DNA of 64,000 bases from NCBI GenBank assembly GCA_033675265.1, contig JAUJYZ010000630.1, forward strand, positions 62,001 through 126,000. Reading direction: 5' to 3'. The stretch comes from Actinostola sp. cb2023. Lineage: Eukaryota > Cnidaria > Anthozoa > Actiniaria > Actinostolidae. The position numbers were made by a program, and so were the translations under genes. A model generated the notes under the pieces. That model saw only the letters and a program-made list of their open reading frames with translations. It did not search any database and had not been told where the DNA came from. Positions 1 to 11,568 of the stretch are shown here, in pieces (positions within the stretch are counted from its first letter, which is position 1; the number at the start of each line of letters is the position of its first letter).

Positions 1-3000
1 CATTGACGACGAAGTACTGTACTTTACCATTGAGTCCACTATCGCGATCTGTGGCCGATACCTAAAAGTTGTGCAGAGTAATTTACTATTCATTAATTTA
101 CTAGAGTGCAAACCAGCCATGTGTCCGTGAAACAGTACTAACTAATTAGTACTGAATAGCACTGATGAAACAATAGAAAACAATGGAGATAACACTATTT
201 AGTACTATTTAGTAATAGTACTATTTCACGGATATATGGTTTGCACTCTATCTCTAAATTATTATTATTACTATTCACTCCATATATGGCTATATGTACA
301 GTTCTATATTATCCCTACAGCAAACGAACACTTCGATTCTATAACAGGAAAACCGCTGCAATACTCCAGTTTCGCGTTGTTTAGAGATGACCGCTGTCCA
401 TGACAAAAGATGCATTTGTACAGGCTTAGCCTCGATTCAGAAACCAGTCCGTGCAATTTAAAAATGTTTCTATTGTTTTATGTCAACATTTTTTCGTGTT
501 CTTGTTGATATTTGTGAATAATTTACACTGACTCGAGGCTAACCCTGTACAAATGCGTCTGATGTCAATAAGTACAGCGGTTTTACAACGGGATCTGTGA
601 ACGCGAAAAGGGACTATACAGACACTTCGATTCAGTAAAGTCGCGTATAGATTATTACTATACATGTTGTAACCGCTGACAAGTGCGGGATTAGCTCTGT
701 TCTATTATAGCACTGAAATCAATTGAAGATTTGAAGATTGACACTTTGATACAATAGCAATTCACTGTCTCGTGAGGAATTTTCATCAGCTGAATTGCTA
801 GTTTGCAATCAATCCCTGGAGATTTAAAGTACAAAGACGCAGCGGCCATGATGGTGGTACAAACAAGAGAAGCTAATGAGGAATGCTTTGTTATCGGAAT
901 CCAACATGGCCGCCATGACGTCACGTGCAAACCAGCAATTGAATACTCCTCTGCTTGATAGCACATAATAATAATAATAATTTATTTAAACACGTAGTCA
1001 CCTAAGAGCTACAAAGCTCGTTAAAACGTGAACGTGAACAAAAACAAATATATATAAAACAAAAATATAAATATAGTATACTTTTGATGGCATAATATAC
1101 TTATGGAGGCAGTGTTTGCCCGTCATTTGAAGGCAAATAATGAGATTCAAGGACTTTTAACAGCTGATTGATACCAAGCAATACATTCATTACTGTCACC
1201 ATATTATCGTAATCACTACCGTCATCACCATCATCATCACTATACCATTGTCATCATCATCATCATCGACATCAGCCCTCGTTATCTCTAGACTGCGCGC
1301 AGCCGTCCTACCTCCTCTGGGCTGCACACACGGACTTTTACCTTCACGACGCTCGTTCCTTTTACTGAGTTCTCTTTCACTGTAGCTTTATACGCCCTTG
1401 AGCCAAATATGGGAGAGTTGTCATTCACGTCAGTTACCATGACAACCAGGGCACTCGTCGATGATAAGGCAGGAGAGCCTCGATCTGATACAGAAATGGT
1501 CAGCCTGTAGGATTGCCTGTATGAACAACAAGAAAAACCGGTTTGTTGAGTTAGTGAACCTGATATACGCAAAAGATGGCGTCATTTACAAATTTAACCA
1601 CAATCCTTTGCAAACCCAATATAATGACGTCAGAACAACAAACTGACCTTCTTTCGTAGTCAAGAGATGCTTGTAATTTGACTTGTCCACTCTTGGAATC
1701 GAGGCTAAACGTGTTTCCATGGTTACCACTGAGAATGCTGTACCTGAGATCTGCGTTGATGCCTGACAAGTCACGAAATAGAACAATCAGTTTGATCTTG
1801 TAAAGCTCTATATTCATAACTAATAAAAGCTAATGATGATTAATAATTAGGCGATATGATATGATATTTTCTAAGTACTTTGCCTCACGTTAGGCCAATT
1901 TGCAGTCCATATACCTTTCGTATGGACCCGCAAAAGATTGTGTTCAATTCAAACAAGGGATTGTCCAACAAATCTTTATCCTTATTTGTTACATTTTTGT
2001 TCACGTTCACGTTTTAACGAGCTTTGTAGCTCCTAGGTGATTACGTGTTGAAATAAATTATTATTATTATTATTATTATTTGCCTCATGATAGGCCAATT
2101 TGCGGTCCAAATACCTCTCATATGGACCGGCAAAAGATTCAGTTAAATTCAAACAAGGGATTTGCCTCATGATAGGCCAATTTGCGGTCCATATACCTCT
2201 CGTACGGACCGGCAAAAGATTATGTTCAATTCAAACAAGTTATATATTGTCCAACAAACCTGTATCTTTATCTGTAGCGCTGACAGTTTCTATCACAGAG
2301 CCTAAGGCGACGTCTTCGTTTACTGATGACACGAGGTACTCATTCTTCGTGAACTGCGGTACATTGTCGTTCACGTCCAGTACGTTGATTTTGACTGACG
2401 TCTGTCCATCAAGTCCACCACCATCAACTGCACGTACTGTGAGTTGGTAAGACGCTCGCACTTCTCGGTCCAGTGAACGTTTGGTGCGAATGATTCCAGT
2501 CGACTGTTCGATTGTGAAATATGCTGTATCTCCACTTTGTAAATTATACGTCAGTTTGCTGTTACTGCCACTATCAGCATCTAGAGCGATAAATCAATGT
2601 CCACAATGACGATGGTGTCGAAATGATGATGTTCATAACGTTGATGAAGCTTGATGATGATGATAGTGATGATATATCTAATGGTGACTGAGCGATGGTG
2701 GTGATAAAATGCTAATAATAATGATGATGGTGATGATGATGATTATAGTGATGGTGATGTGATGATGATGATAGTGGTGGTGATGATGGTAGTGGTGATG
2801 ATGATGATGATAGTGGTGATGATGATGATGATTGAAGGAATGGTCAACGCTCAGCGTGCGTCCATCGGGTTATGGATGCACGCGGTAGGCTGCTAAGCAC
2901 GCACGAGGCGTAGTCGAGTGCGACTAGCTTCTTGAGTGCACTTAGCAGCCGACCAAGTGCATCCATAACTCGATGGACGCACAGCTGAAGCGTTGATCAT

Positions 3001-6000
3001 TCCTTTTATAACATAGTTACTCCAAATTCAAATAAAACAATTTTATTTTCCAATTAATTTCAGAGCGCGCGCTATGGCGATGACGTGAGCGTGCGTCCAT
3101 TGAGTTATGGAAGCACGCTCGCGCACGCTAATTAGTCTATCAGAGCGCGCGTTATATCAATGCTATATATAAGTTATAAAGTGATTGTGATAATGATGGT
3201 GGTTCCAGTATATTATGATGGTAGTAGTGATGATGATGATGATGATGACAATGGTGATGGTGATGGAAGTAGTGATGATGATGACAGTAACAATGCTAAT
3301 GGAATGACAAATAAAATGATGCTGATGTTGTTGTTATAGTTACTGACTTACCTACTGCCACAACCTGTATGACTTGCCGTCCAATACGAGTATTCTCATA
3401 CACACTACCCGTGTATTTATCGAGGGCAAACTTTGGTGCATTGTCATTGACGTCTGTTACTACAATCTTGGCACGCGCTTCTGCCGCCAGCACAGGTCGG
3501 CCATTGTCACTAGCGCTCACGAGTAGATTATAAATGCTCTTCGTTTCTCGGTCGAGCTTTTTAAGCAACGCGATTCTCCCCGAGGAGTCAATGGAGAAAA
3601 CTTTATCCTGTGAGTCTAGCTGTCGTAGGCTGTACTTGATGGAACCGCCGTCAGGATCGCTGGCTTCTAAAGTAGTGATGATTTTATTGATCGACTCGTC
3701 TTCACTCACATCAAACGTGCATTGGTTACTAGTGACACAGGGAGCCAGGAACACAGGACGTTCGTTTACATCTACAACGCCGATGTCGAGGCTCGTCTTG
3801 GCTTCGTATTTGCCGTCACTTGCACGAATGTCTAACGTGTACTGTGTTTGTTGTTCATAGTCTAGAACAGCCGTTGTACGCACATTGCCCTTGTTATCAA
3901 TGCTAAACTTACTGAACGTGTTTGTAAGCCTGTAGGTCAACACAGAACTGGAATCTTTATCAGTTGCTGTTACCATAGCAACAGATGTACCGGAAGGCCT
4001 GTTTTCATTGACGTTCGCATAGTATTTGTTTTGCTTGAACACGGGCGGGTTGTCGTTGATGTCTTTCACGTTGACGATGACCACAGTCCGTCCCTTGTGA
4101 CACGCGTTGTCAATATCTTGGGCCAAGACTGTCAGGTCGTAGCGAGCAGTCGTCTCGCGATCAAGTCGGCCTGTAGTCGTAATCTGACCCGAATTAGAAT
4201 CGATTTGAAACATTTTTTGGCTGTTGCTAGAGTCAGTAATGGAATAGCGCAACCTAGAGAACAAGATGTAAGAAGTTTGATGAATAGTAATATGAGAAAA
4301 CGTTGAGAAATTCGCCGAGAAAGAAAGTGTGTAAAAGGAACTGAAGCAAAGCAAATGGAGAGCAAGAACTGTGATATCTGAAGTGAAAAAAGACAAGAGA
4401 AGCCGAGAACAAGACAAAACTGGAAGGAATGACGAGGAAAACTATTCAAAGACGGAAACAGATAGTATAAAGTAAAGCATCCATAAAGACGGCAAAAGAC
4501 AAGCTAGACAGTACAAAATGAGAGTGAAAGAACTGAAACTTTTAAGATAAAACAAGCACAAAATGATCGTTTTTAGATTGCGCGACCGTTCACGTACCGA
4601 TACTGGCTGACAGTAGAGTAGACTCTAATAACGTTTTTATAGATTGCGCAACAGTTTACATACCGATACTGGCTGACAGTAGAGTAGACTCTAATAACGT
4701 TTTTATAGATTGCGCAACAGTTTACATACCGATACTGGCTGACAGTAGAGTAGACTCTAATAACGTTTATTGGTGACTTGTTTTCTTCGGTAGGGTTCGC
4801 GGTATAACTATCACTAGAGAACAGAGTGTCCCACATCGATAGCTTGAACTCGTTCACTTTCATCTGACCTTGTACGGCTACGTAGACGAGCTGTGGCAAC
4901 AGAAAGCATCAGTTCTTACGTAACTATAAACGCACCGATACGTAGTCATATGGAAGATGAGACGTATTGACTCACGTAAGTACGACTGAACGTATATGAT
5001 TCCTAGCTTTGAGTTGTTTACGTATGACTTACGGATAACGTACGTATATGTACGGAAACGTAACGCACTGCTCAGAGTAAAAGCGAGATAAATTAACGAG
5101 CTGGCGATATCAACGTAATTATACAAACGTCCGTATACGTAACGATGTTCTGTAGTCATGGAAATGACGATCTGTAGTCATGGAAACGACGTTCTGTAAT
5201 CATGGAAACGACGTTCTGTAGTCATGGGAACGACGTTCTGTAGTCATGGAAACGACGTTCTGTAGTCATGGAAACGACGTTCTGTAGTCATGGAAACGAC
5301 GTTCTGTAGTCATGGAAACCTACCTGTTTGGAGTTACGATGAGACTTAAATTGAAGTCGAAGTGATCGCGGTGACGCGTCGTTTTCGTTCTTCAGGGAGT
5401 TAGGATCCATTGGCCCTGGGTTTTTAGTCGTCAGTGAAGTGTACAGATGGCTGATACCTAGTTATTAATTACATACAGGTCACGTGAGTTGCACAATACA
5501 TGCGCGCGCATAAGTGGTTGTCGATGTAATCATTTGCAGTGGGAGAGTGGGGACGAGCAGGCAGAATTATAGTCGCCTACCAAATATGGAATTTTACTAC
5601 CAAATATGGAATATTACTACCAAATATGGATTTTGCTACCAAATATGGAATTGCCAGCCCGCGAATGACACTTTCCATCATGTCATGTGACATCAATACT
5701 ATAGTCAGGCTCATCCGCAGGCAACTCCTTTCGGGTTTCCTGTGGCAATAAGAGAGGAGATTGGGAAGACTTCCGCTACCACAGGAAGCCCATCTACTGG
5801 AGTAGCCTGTGGAGGATTCTATCTCAAAACAAAGATTGTTGTTCAATTAAACACGTGATATATCACTTGACATCATTTTACGAGACATTACCACACGTGA
5901 TTAAGTCACATGAGAGGAACAGCATTTCACGAGACACTACCACGTAAGTCACGTGACGTTACCACATAAGTAAGTCACGTGAGAGCTCGGGACAGCCTTA

Positions 6001-9000
6001 CCTTTAGTATCCCGCACTTCGACAGAAATCCCACCAGTGATCGATACGAATTCTGTTCTGAAGTACAAGAAAGACCCGCCATCGACCTTGGAAATGGTGT
6101 CGTCACATGCTGATACCGCAGCACCCTCTAAATAAGAATCATTGGCATCATTAGCAGCATATCACTAGTATACATTCATTGCTGTCATCATCATCAGCAT
6201 CATTACCATCATCGTCGATATCAGCCCTCGTTATCTCTAGACTGCGCGCAGCCGTCCTAGCCTACCTCCCGACATTTTCCTCAGACACTTCAACGGACAT
6301 TTATATATTCTAACTCGTAAATGTGCTGTAACAGTGCACCTACCGTCACAGGACACAGCACTTAGTTTGTCCACCCACACAGACAGATCATTGAAGTTCA
6401 CCAGGCTAAACACATGGGTGCTGTCAGGGTCTGACGCAATGTCCCTCAACTCTGGCTTATTCGTCCTTCCACCGACACCAATACAAAACATATTAACGCC
6501 TAACTTCTTTATAGCATTAGCCGCAGAGGAGACGCCCCAGCCACTAGAGAACCCATCAGTGAGAAGAACGGTGACTTTTGGGATCCCTTTGTCGGGTCTC
6601 ATCCCGAATTTTGTCGCGAATACTTTTTCTGTCGTAAGTTCGATGGCGTCGGCTGTGTATGTCCATCCCGCGCGGTAGTAGATCTGGTTAACTGCCTTCT
6701 TTAGGGCAGTCTTGGTTGTGTGCGTGTTGAGTTGGAATTCCACCACAGCAAATGTAGAGTACGTCACCACGGCGACGTGAGTGCCTTTGGGACCGATGTT
6801 AAAGAAGTCGATAACGTGTTTGACAAATGTTTTGATTTTATCAAAGTTGTCCCGGCCAACGCTGCCTGAAGTGTCGAGAATGAACGCTAAATCCAATGAA
6901 GTCTGACATACTGGAACAGAGAGGATTCAATGAGGGTTGATCACGTAATTTCAAAACTTATAGGAGACATAAGACAAAATAATGATTTTCATAGCTGGAA
7001 AGAGCTTGTTGAAATGAGTAAAAATGTGAAGTTTGGAAAAGATCGCTTCACAAATTGCGAAGATATGAATTTTCAAAAATCGAAATTTTGTATGAAAACC
7101 TTTAATTTCCAAAGGTAAAAATTTCGAATTTTTCAGATTTTTGAAAAATCATATCTTCGCAATTTGTGAAGCGATGAAATTACGTGATAAACCCTCATTA
7201 ATGATCATAATTACATAAAGGAATATTAGAATCCATTTATTCCCTTTTATTTCCATTCATTTCTTCATTTCCATTGTCATCTATTCACGTTTTACTTACC
7301 ATCTCTTATGACGCTAGCGTGGATGTAGTTTGATCGTGTATAGTGAACCCAGTCAAAGCCAGACTGTACGGCCAATCCTGCAAGCTCTCCGAGTTTTTTG
7401 TTGTCATTATCGCTGACTTGCAGCTGAAAAGCTCGGCCTAAAAAGTGGATGGGGATATGAATGTCGACGTTAGTAGTTGAAAAGATGAAACAAGGACAGA
7501 AATAAAGAATGAAGGAAGAAAGGAAAGGAGGAATGAGTAAACGAACGAACGAATGAGCGAGTAAATGAATGAATGAATGAATGGATGGATGACCGAACGA
7601 AAGCATGAACGAACGAACGAACAAATTGAACGAACGAATGAATGAAGGACTGGACGGACGAACGAAAGCATGAACGAACGAACGAACAAATTGAACGAAC
7701 GAATGAATGAAGGACTGGACGGACGAACGAAAGCATGAACGAACGAACGAACAAATTGAACGAATGAATGAATGAATGGATGGATGGATGGATGGATGGA
7801 TGGATGGATGGATGGATGGATGAATGGATGGATGAATGGATGGATGGATGGATGGAAGGACGACGGATGGATGGATGGATGGATGGATGGATGGATGGAT
7901 GGATGGATGGATGGATGGATGGATGGATGGATGGATGGATGGATGGATGGATGGATGGATGGATGGATGGATGGATGGATGGATGGATGGATGGATGGAT
8001 GGACGAACGAACGAACGAACGAGCGAACGAACGAACGAACGTACGAACGAATAAATTAATGAATGAAAGAATCGCTTGATGTAAAACAATAAATTAATCG
8101 AGCCGGAGTGAATTGAGATAAGGAAAAGTGAAAACTGCTGCAGGCAAAAAAAAACACAGGATGCAAGCAACGAAAAACTAATAGTGAAAATAACTGAGAA
8201 AAGATGTGGTTCGTATGGCAACAAGAGAGAAGATGGAAAAACCGGACGACTGAAGCTAGGCAATGTCAAAAGTGAGGTTTAGACCTCACACAGCGCGGTA
8301 GCTTTTGATACGCACTTTTAAAACATGCGTGTTGTGCTGACTCGGAAGACATGATGATATTGGTGTTGTGAAATACAGCCAGGAAACTGCCAACGGATGA
8401 CTAACAATTTGAGGTTTTGAAAGAAAACGAAAAAGAAGACTGAGGAATAGAAACAACAACAACAACAAGAATATGATGATGAAGAATTAGGAAAGAAAAA
8501 AAGAAAAAAATTGTTTTATTGAAAAGGGTAAATGCTTCATCATTGCCCTTGTACCCGCGGGCGTCCCGTTCGTGTCCCGTTCACGAGTCCCGTTCGCGTC
8601 CCACCCACACTGTTTCGGCAAGTTATTGCTGTTTTCTTGTTGTTCTTGTTGTTGTTTATAACTTAAAATTTTCCCAATACAGTTGTGAATAGACCCACAA
8701 ACATGTACACTCATTCAAATAGTTTGCTTAAGCTCGTCTTTTACGTTCTGTTTTGTTCTTCACTACGGTGGAAACAGGACAAGAAAGTGACTGCCATATA
8801 AGGGAATAAGACGCAACACTCACGAGTTAGTGCAAGTGCTCTTCAACTCAATGAATCATTACCTAATTAATTAATTAATTAATAAACTAAAGAGAGAGTA
8901 ATAATACCGGTGGCTTGTGTGGACATGCAAATTCCTTTTATCGGAAACTTTGAAATTACACAACGAAACGCAGTACAAACACTATCGATGTCAGAGCGTG

Positions 9001-9864
9001 GTTCAACTCGTTCTAAGTTTGTTTTGATGGTACTTTAAACAACACTTTCTATTCTTTGTGTAAACGTTCATTTCCTTGGAATCATAACATTAACAGCTGA
9101 CAGTAAAGACAGTAAATGAACATTAATGTTTAAATTTAGGACGAGTTTATGAATACAGAAACCAGATTTGACTTTCAGTGTTTGTGCGAAAAGAAAGTTT
9201 CGAGAGCTCACTGAAATGATTACCATTTTCTATTGTATTTTGCAATGAACTATTGACAAGACTAATGCCCCGTTCACACCGAGCCTAAAACATGTTTTAA
9301 AGTGGTTTAACTAAACAGGTTTAGAAAATTATCTACAAACGCCACGCAATATATTTGGCAGTAAAACTGCTGGTAAACTGTCCTTTGTGTTGCACAGTAT
9401 AAATACCAGATAGTACGTATGATTCTTGTAAAATTGAGATGCTTTAACTAAACAAGTTTTGGTGTGAATGGGGCATAAGATATATAAGAGGAAGAGTTAC
9501 CTTCATAATGGAGTGATATGAAGCCAGGAACCACTACATCCGTCCATGCCTTCAAAACTTTCACTTTTTTTCCATTCCATCGTGCCTGAACTATGGAAGC
9601 AAGCACGTCTATCTTGCTCTTAGCTCTAGCAGTCATACGTCGCGAATCATCGTTATGAAACGCGATTTCTGAGTTTGTATTTCGCACCAGAATCTTAAGG
9701 AACCTCGCTGAGTTCCTTTTGATTACATCTCTTATGTTCCCACAAACATCAATCTCGTCTTTATTTCGCGGGTACTTTTCGTCAACTCTGAACGTTCTTG
9801 CTGCGGAGATAGTTTCAATGTATAAAAGTAGGAATAAAACGTGAAGAATTGCTGAAGGTTCCAT
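1..9864 (-). CDS. hedgling: Hedgling: Hedge domain + VWA + cadherin-repeat membrane protein (5' part, runs off left edge)
   Basis: Eleven minus-strand exons join in phase: 9864-9501, 7437-7300, 6910-6344, 6127-6002, 5415-5324, 4890-4730, 4253-3352, 2580-2260, 1762-1648, 1516-1342, 61-<1 (3022 nt, about 1007 codons, open at the 3' side). Residues 1-21 are a signal peptide. Residues about 25-167 match the Hedgehog N-terminal signalling domain ([26 protein letters not shown]). Residues 174-355 are a VWA domain with an intact MIDAS (DTSGS, a Thr in GWTYTA, LLTDG). Residues 357-470 are an unassigned linker. Six cadherin repeats follow with DINDNPP, DVNERP, DVNDNAP, DVNDNVP and DVNDNSP linkers and LDRE/LDYE motifs. 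No Hint autoprocessing domain is present, as expected for hedgling. The family is a large cell-surface adhesion/signalling protein; the C-terminal part (EGF, transmembrane, tail) lies outside the window. By eye the Hedge zinc-site Asp is Gln126. The family call is secure; exact exon ends are inferred. Confidence 0.93.
104..248. mobile_element. Palindromic MITE with TA target duplication
   Basis: The ends GAGTGCAAACCA and TGGTTTGCACTC are inverted, with TA on both sides (102-103 and 249-250). A second inverted block (CCGTGAAACAGTA with TACTATTTCACGG) lies inside. The centre has AGTACTAAATAG-type motifs shared with 58290-58375. It lies in a hedgling intron. The TA duplication suggests mobilisation by a Tc1/mariner-type transposase. 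Confidence 0.75.
340..650. repeat. Dispersed repeat, inverted relative to copies at 27062-27225 and 28020-28135
   Basis: The block around TTAGCCTCGATTCAGAAACCAG and the block around ACTGACTCGAGGCTAACC recur in reverse complement near 28030-28080 and 27150-27170. In the second location they are about 800 bp apart, with other elements between them. This is most likely a deleted copy of a transposon whose two ends are represented. Confidence 0.6.
967..1041 (-). mobile_element. LINE-like 3' tail with (ATT)n end
   Basis: On the minus strand the sequence runs from GTTCACGTTTTAACGAGC through TTTGTAGCTC to an AAATAAATTATTATT tail. A nearly identical plus-strand copy is at 1990-2080. Repeated identical 3' ends closing in a short tandem tail are typical of truncated non-LTR retrotransposons. 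No coding part remains. Confidence 0.55.
1882..2245 (-). repeat. Three degenerate ~82-bp units next to the hedgling exon 8 donor, interrupted by a LINE tail
   Basis: Units start at about 1882, 2081 and 2163 (TAGGCCAATTTGC, then CGGTCCA, then CAAAAGATT, then CAATTCAAACAAG). The outer copy at 1962-1994 continues into a degenerate copy of the exon 8 donor region (TTGTCCAACAAA, compared with 2247-2258). The LINE-like tail at 1990-2080 separates copy 1 from copies 2 and 3. Confidence 0.65.
1990..2080 (+). mobile_element. LINE-like 3' tail with (ATT)n end
   Basis: This is the plus-strand sister of 967-1041: GTTTTAACGAGCTTTGTAGC, then a G/T-rich stretch, then an (ATT)n tail. It splits the exon 8 donor-proximal repeat, so it arrived after that repeat formed. 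Confidence 0.55.
2640..2835. repeat. Imperfect (GAT/GGT)n triplet tract
   Basis: Degenerate GATGAT and GGTGAT triplets fill this stretch of hedgling intron 7. A similar tract lies at 3180-3300, on the far side of a fold-back element. Confidence 0.7.
2835..3005. mobile_element. Fold-back element in hedgling intron 7
   Basis: The arms AAGGAATGGTCAACGCT and AGCGTTGATCATTCCTT face each other. A second inverted pair, GCGTGCGTCCATCGGGTTAT and ATAACTCGATGGACGCAC, lies inside. A related piece (GAGCGTGCGTCCATTGAG) occurs at 3085-3125. The layout resembles the fold-backs at 40090-40375 and 60190-60770. Confidence 0.6.
4567..4770 (-). repeat. 66-bp tandem triplication of the hedgling exon 6 donor
   Basis: Three copies with a 66-bp period (ctaataacg at 4625, 4691 and 4757). 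Each holds the last ~37 nt of exon 6 and the donor ATCG|GTATGT (4730, 4664; variant GTACGT at 4598). The period is divisible by three and the segment stays open, so use of an outer donor would insert 22 or 44 residues (first block YVNCCAIYK, then [13 protein letters not shown]) without a frameshift. Confidence 0.85.
5148..5324 (-). repeat. 22-bp minisatellite starting at the hedgling exon 5 donor
   Basis: Eight copies, consensus on the plus strand GTTCTGTAGTCATGGAAACG plus AC. The last copy merges with the exon 5 donor CAG|GTAGGTTTCCATG, so the array begins about 5 nt into the intron. On the minus strand each unit also contains CATGACTACAG, which resembles an acceptor. Confidence 0.85.
5578..5657 (+). 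repeat. Short tandem repeat of CTACCAAATATGGAATTTTA type
   Basis: About four to five degenerate 20-bp copies of a CTACCAAATATGGA core in hedgling intron 4. No further signal is seen in the remaining intron sequence. Confidence 0.7.
6927..7200. mobile_element. Palindromic element in hedgling intron 2
   Basis: The ends ATGAGGGTTGATCACGTAAT and ATTACGTGATAAACCCTCAT are inverted. Inner arms (GATCGCTTCACAAATTGCGA and TCGCAATTTGTGAAGCGAT) extend the fold. A related inverted fragment lies at 20200-20410, in ETS intron 1. Confidence 0.75.
7515..8070. repeat. (CGAA)n and (GGAT)n tetranucleotide array
   Basis: An ACGA/ACGAACG-rich part with three ~62-bp higher-order copies (7590-7760) is followed by near-perfect (GGAT)n from about 7777 to 8003 and a second ACGA block. 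It fills hedgling intron 1 upstream of the exon 2 acceptor. Long open frames here are artefacts of a stop-free repeat. Confidence 0.95.
9263..9478. mobile_element. MITE-like element near the hedgling exon 1 donor
   Basis: The ends TGCCCCGTTCACACCGAG and TTGGTGTGAATGGGGCA are inverted, and inner TTTAACTAAACAGG-type blocks are shared. It ends only 22 nt from the exon 1 donor at 9500. I see no convincing target duplication. Confidence 0.65.
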
Positions 9865-9973
9865 TTCTATGTCTGTTCAGCTGAAGTGTTTCTGTGGAGA
9901 GAGAGAGAGAGATGTTTATAGGACTGCAGTGGAATTGAGCAACTACTAAGTGACTGAACTTGTCAACACATAG

Positions 9974-9981
9974 TATTTATA
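9974..9981 (-). promoter_or_regulatory. Candidate TATA box of hedgling
   Basis: On the minus strand the sequence reads TATAAATA, 110 nt upstream of the hedgling start codon at 9864. That leaves room for a short 5' UTR, which includes a (GA)n run at 9899-9911. Only the motif and spacing support it. Confidence 0.4.
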
Positions 9982-10311
9982 GCGCATTCACCCATACGTG
10001 TGATTTCCGATTTCGAGATTATTATTGCAATATTAATTATACTAAATCTTTCTAAAATCTCCTGTTTTACAGAACAATAAAAGAGAAATTCTAAAATAAA
10101 GTCAAAATAAATTTGAAGGCAGTTTGTTGAATACCAAGTGAGGAATTTTGCATAAAATTCAGTTTAACGCAATATCTCAATCTAGAGATATGCTTTGACC
10201 TGTCAGTACATTACGCAAAGAAATACACGGAAAATAAAACTAAAATCTCACAAACTAATCAAACTAAAAAGCAAAAAACGTTGACGAAATTTGCTGCTAT
10301 TTCAGCTATAC

Positions 10312-10924
10312 CTTGCCTTCGTTGTCTTCGTGTTCTTGTAAGAGTGTTTTGGAGCTCGAGCTTATGCATGGAATATAAACAGTCTGAAGCAAGAGGCGTG
10401 CCCGAGTCCCGTGTCACTGTGAGTACAAAGTCACGTCAGATCCTGTTGTACAGCATGCCAAATAAGGATGATTGATGATTTGATTTCGTAGGCCAGTCTT
10501 GGTATACCTAATATGATTATAATGCAAAATGTCAGCGAATTCGAAAGTAAACATGCATCATCGGCACAACTTCAGACAACTCAGTTCCTGAACGTAAAAC
10601 AAAGGTTTGAGAATCTATAGGAATAAGCAGCAGAGAGACTTCTTGGCAACACGACAAACTTTCTGAACTTCCGTTCATTACGAAACTAATAATATTTAAA
10701 AACCTCACTTGTTGAATTGTTTTGTAAAGTCTCTCAACAGTTTCGTCGTCTAGTCTATACGCTGACATTACACTATTATATTCACTATGATAGCTAGAGT
10801 TGTGTTTCGCTATCGAAGAGAGAAATAGAGAGAAGGAAGCGAGGACTAGAAGTCTGATGTACACTCGGTCTTTTGTTTCAACACGAAGTTCCGGTATACA
10901 GGACACGCCTCTAAGGTACAACAA
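10312..10924 (-). CDS. Weak candidate exons of an unidentified gene upstream of hedgling
   Basis: On the minus strand an open segment ends at 10709 with CAACAA|GTGAGG. It encodes a hydrophobic, signal-like stretch (YIRLLVLASFSLFLSSIA) followed by YRLDDETVERLYKTIQQ. A second open segment, 10416-10312, is bounded by CTCACAG and GGCAAG|GTATAG and is basic at its end (TRTRRQRRQ). Their phases (0 and 1) do not join directly, so a middle exon would be needed and I did not find one. No family is recognised. This may be chance. Confidence 0.2.
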
Positions 10925-11568
10925 TACATTTGTTTATCAATCTTTGTTATTCACTGTACATGTTCAAGTAGTATGTAACAGTATGATACAAAGGTCTTAC
11001 CCCTGGACGGGCTCATTTTCAGTGACAGGAACTGTTTATTTAATAATTTCACATCGTCATTTAAATTAAAATTTATAGAAACCAACTAACATACAATCAC
11101 GAATCCTGCAATCTGATTGGCTAACTGTACTCGCTATCTGCGTGATAGATAGTACGAAAAAGCCGGCGTTTCTATTCGAAAGCAAATTGGACTACTCGTT
11201 CTCGTTATCTCTAGGAGTCAAATAGTCAACTCGGCACAATGCGCCTCGATGACTCATGTTTTCTCATAGAAAACTCGAACTCATAGCCAAATTAAATATA
11301 AACTAGAAAAGAAGGAACCGCGAACGAAAATGACCGATCTTAAAAATACATAAAATTCTGCTTAGCCTCGCATTCAGGAGTAGCTTGTTTTATTATTCTA
11401 ATTTCTCGTTTTGTTTTATATCTTGGAAGTGAGGCTAACCTGAATTTCAAGTAATTTTAAGATGCGTCAATTTGAGCCAAGGAAGTGCAGTAGTTAGTCA
11501 CGTGTCTAGTTGCGTATTCAAAGCTGCGTGTGCCTGGAAACTAGTAAACAGACTTTACATAATCTACT

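Noticed and set aside
7292..8269. 325-codon minus-strand HPSIHPSI frame
   Set aside because: The (GGAT)n array read in frame with hedgling exon 2; only 7437-7300 is coding.
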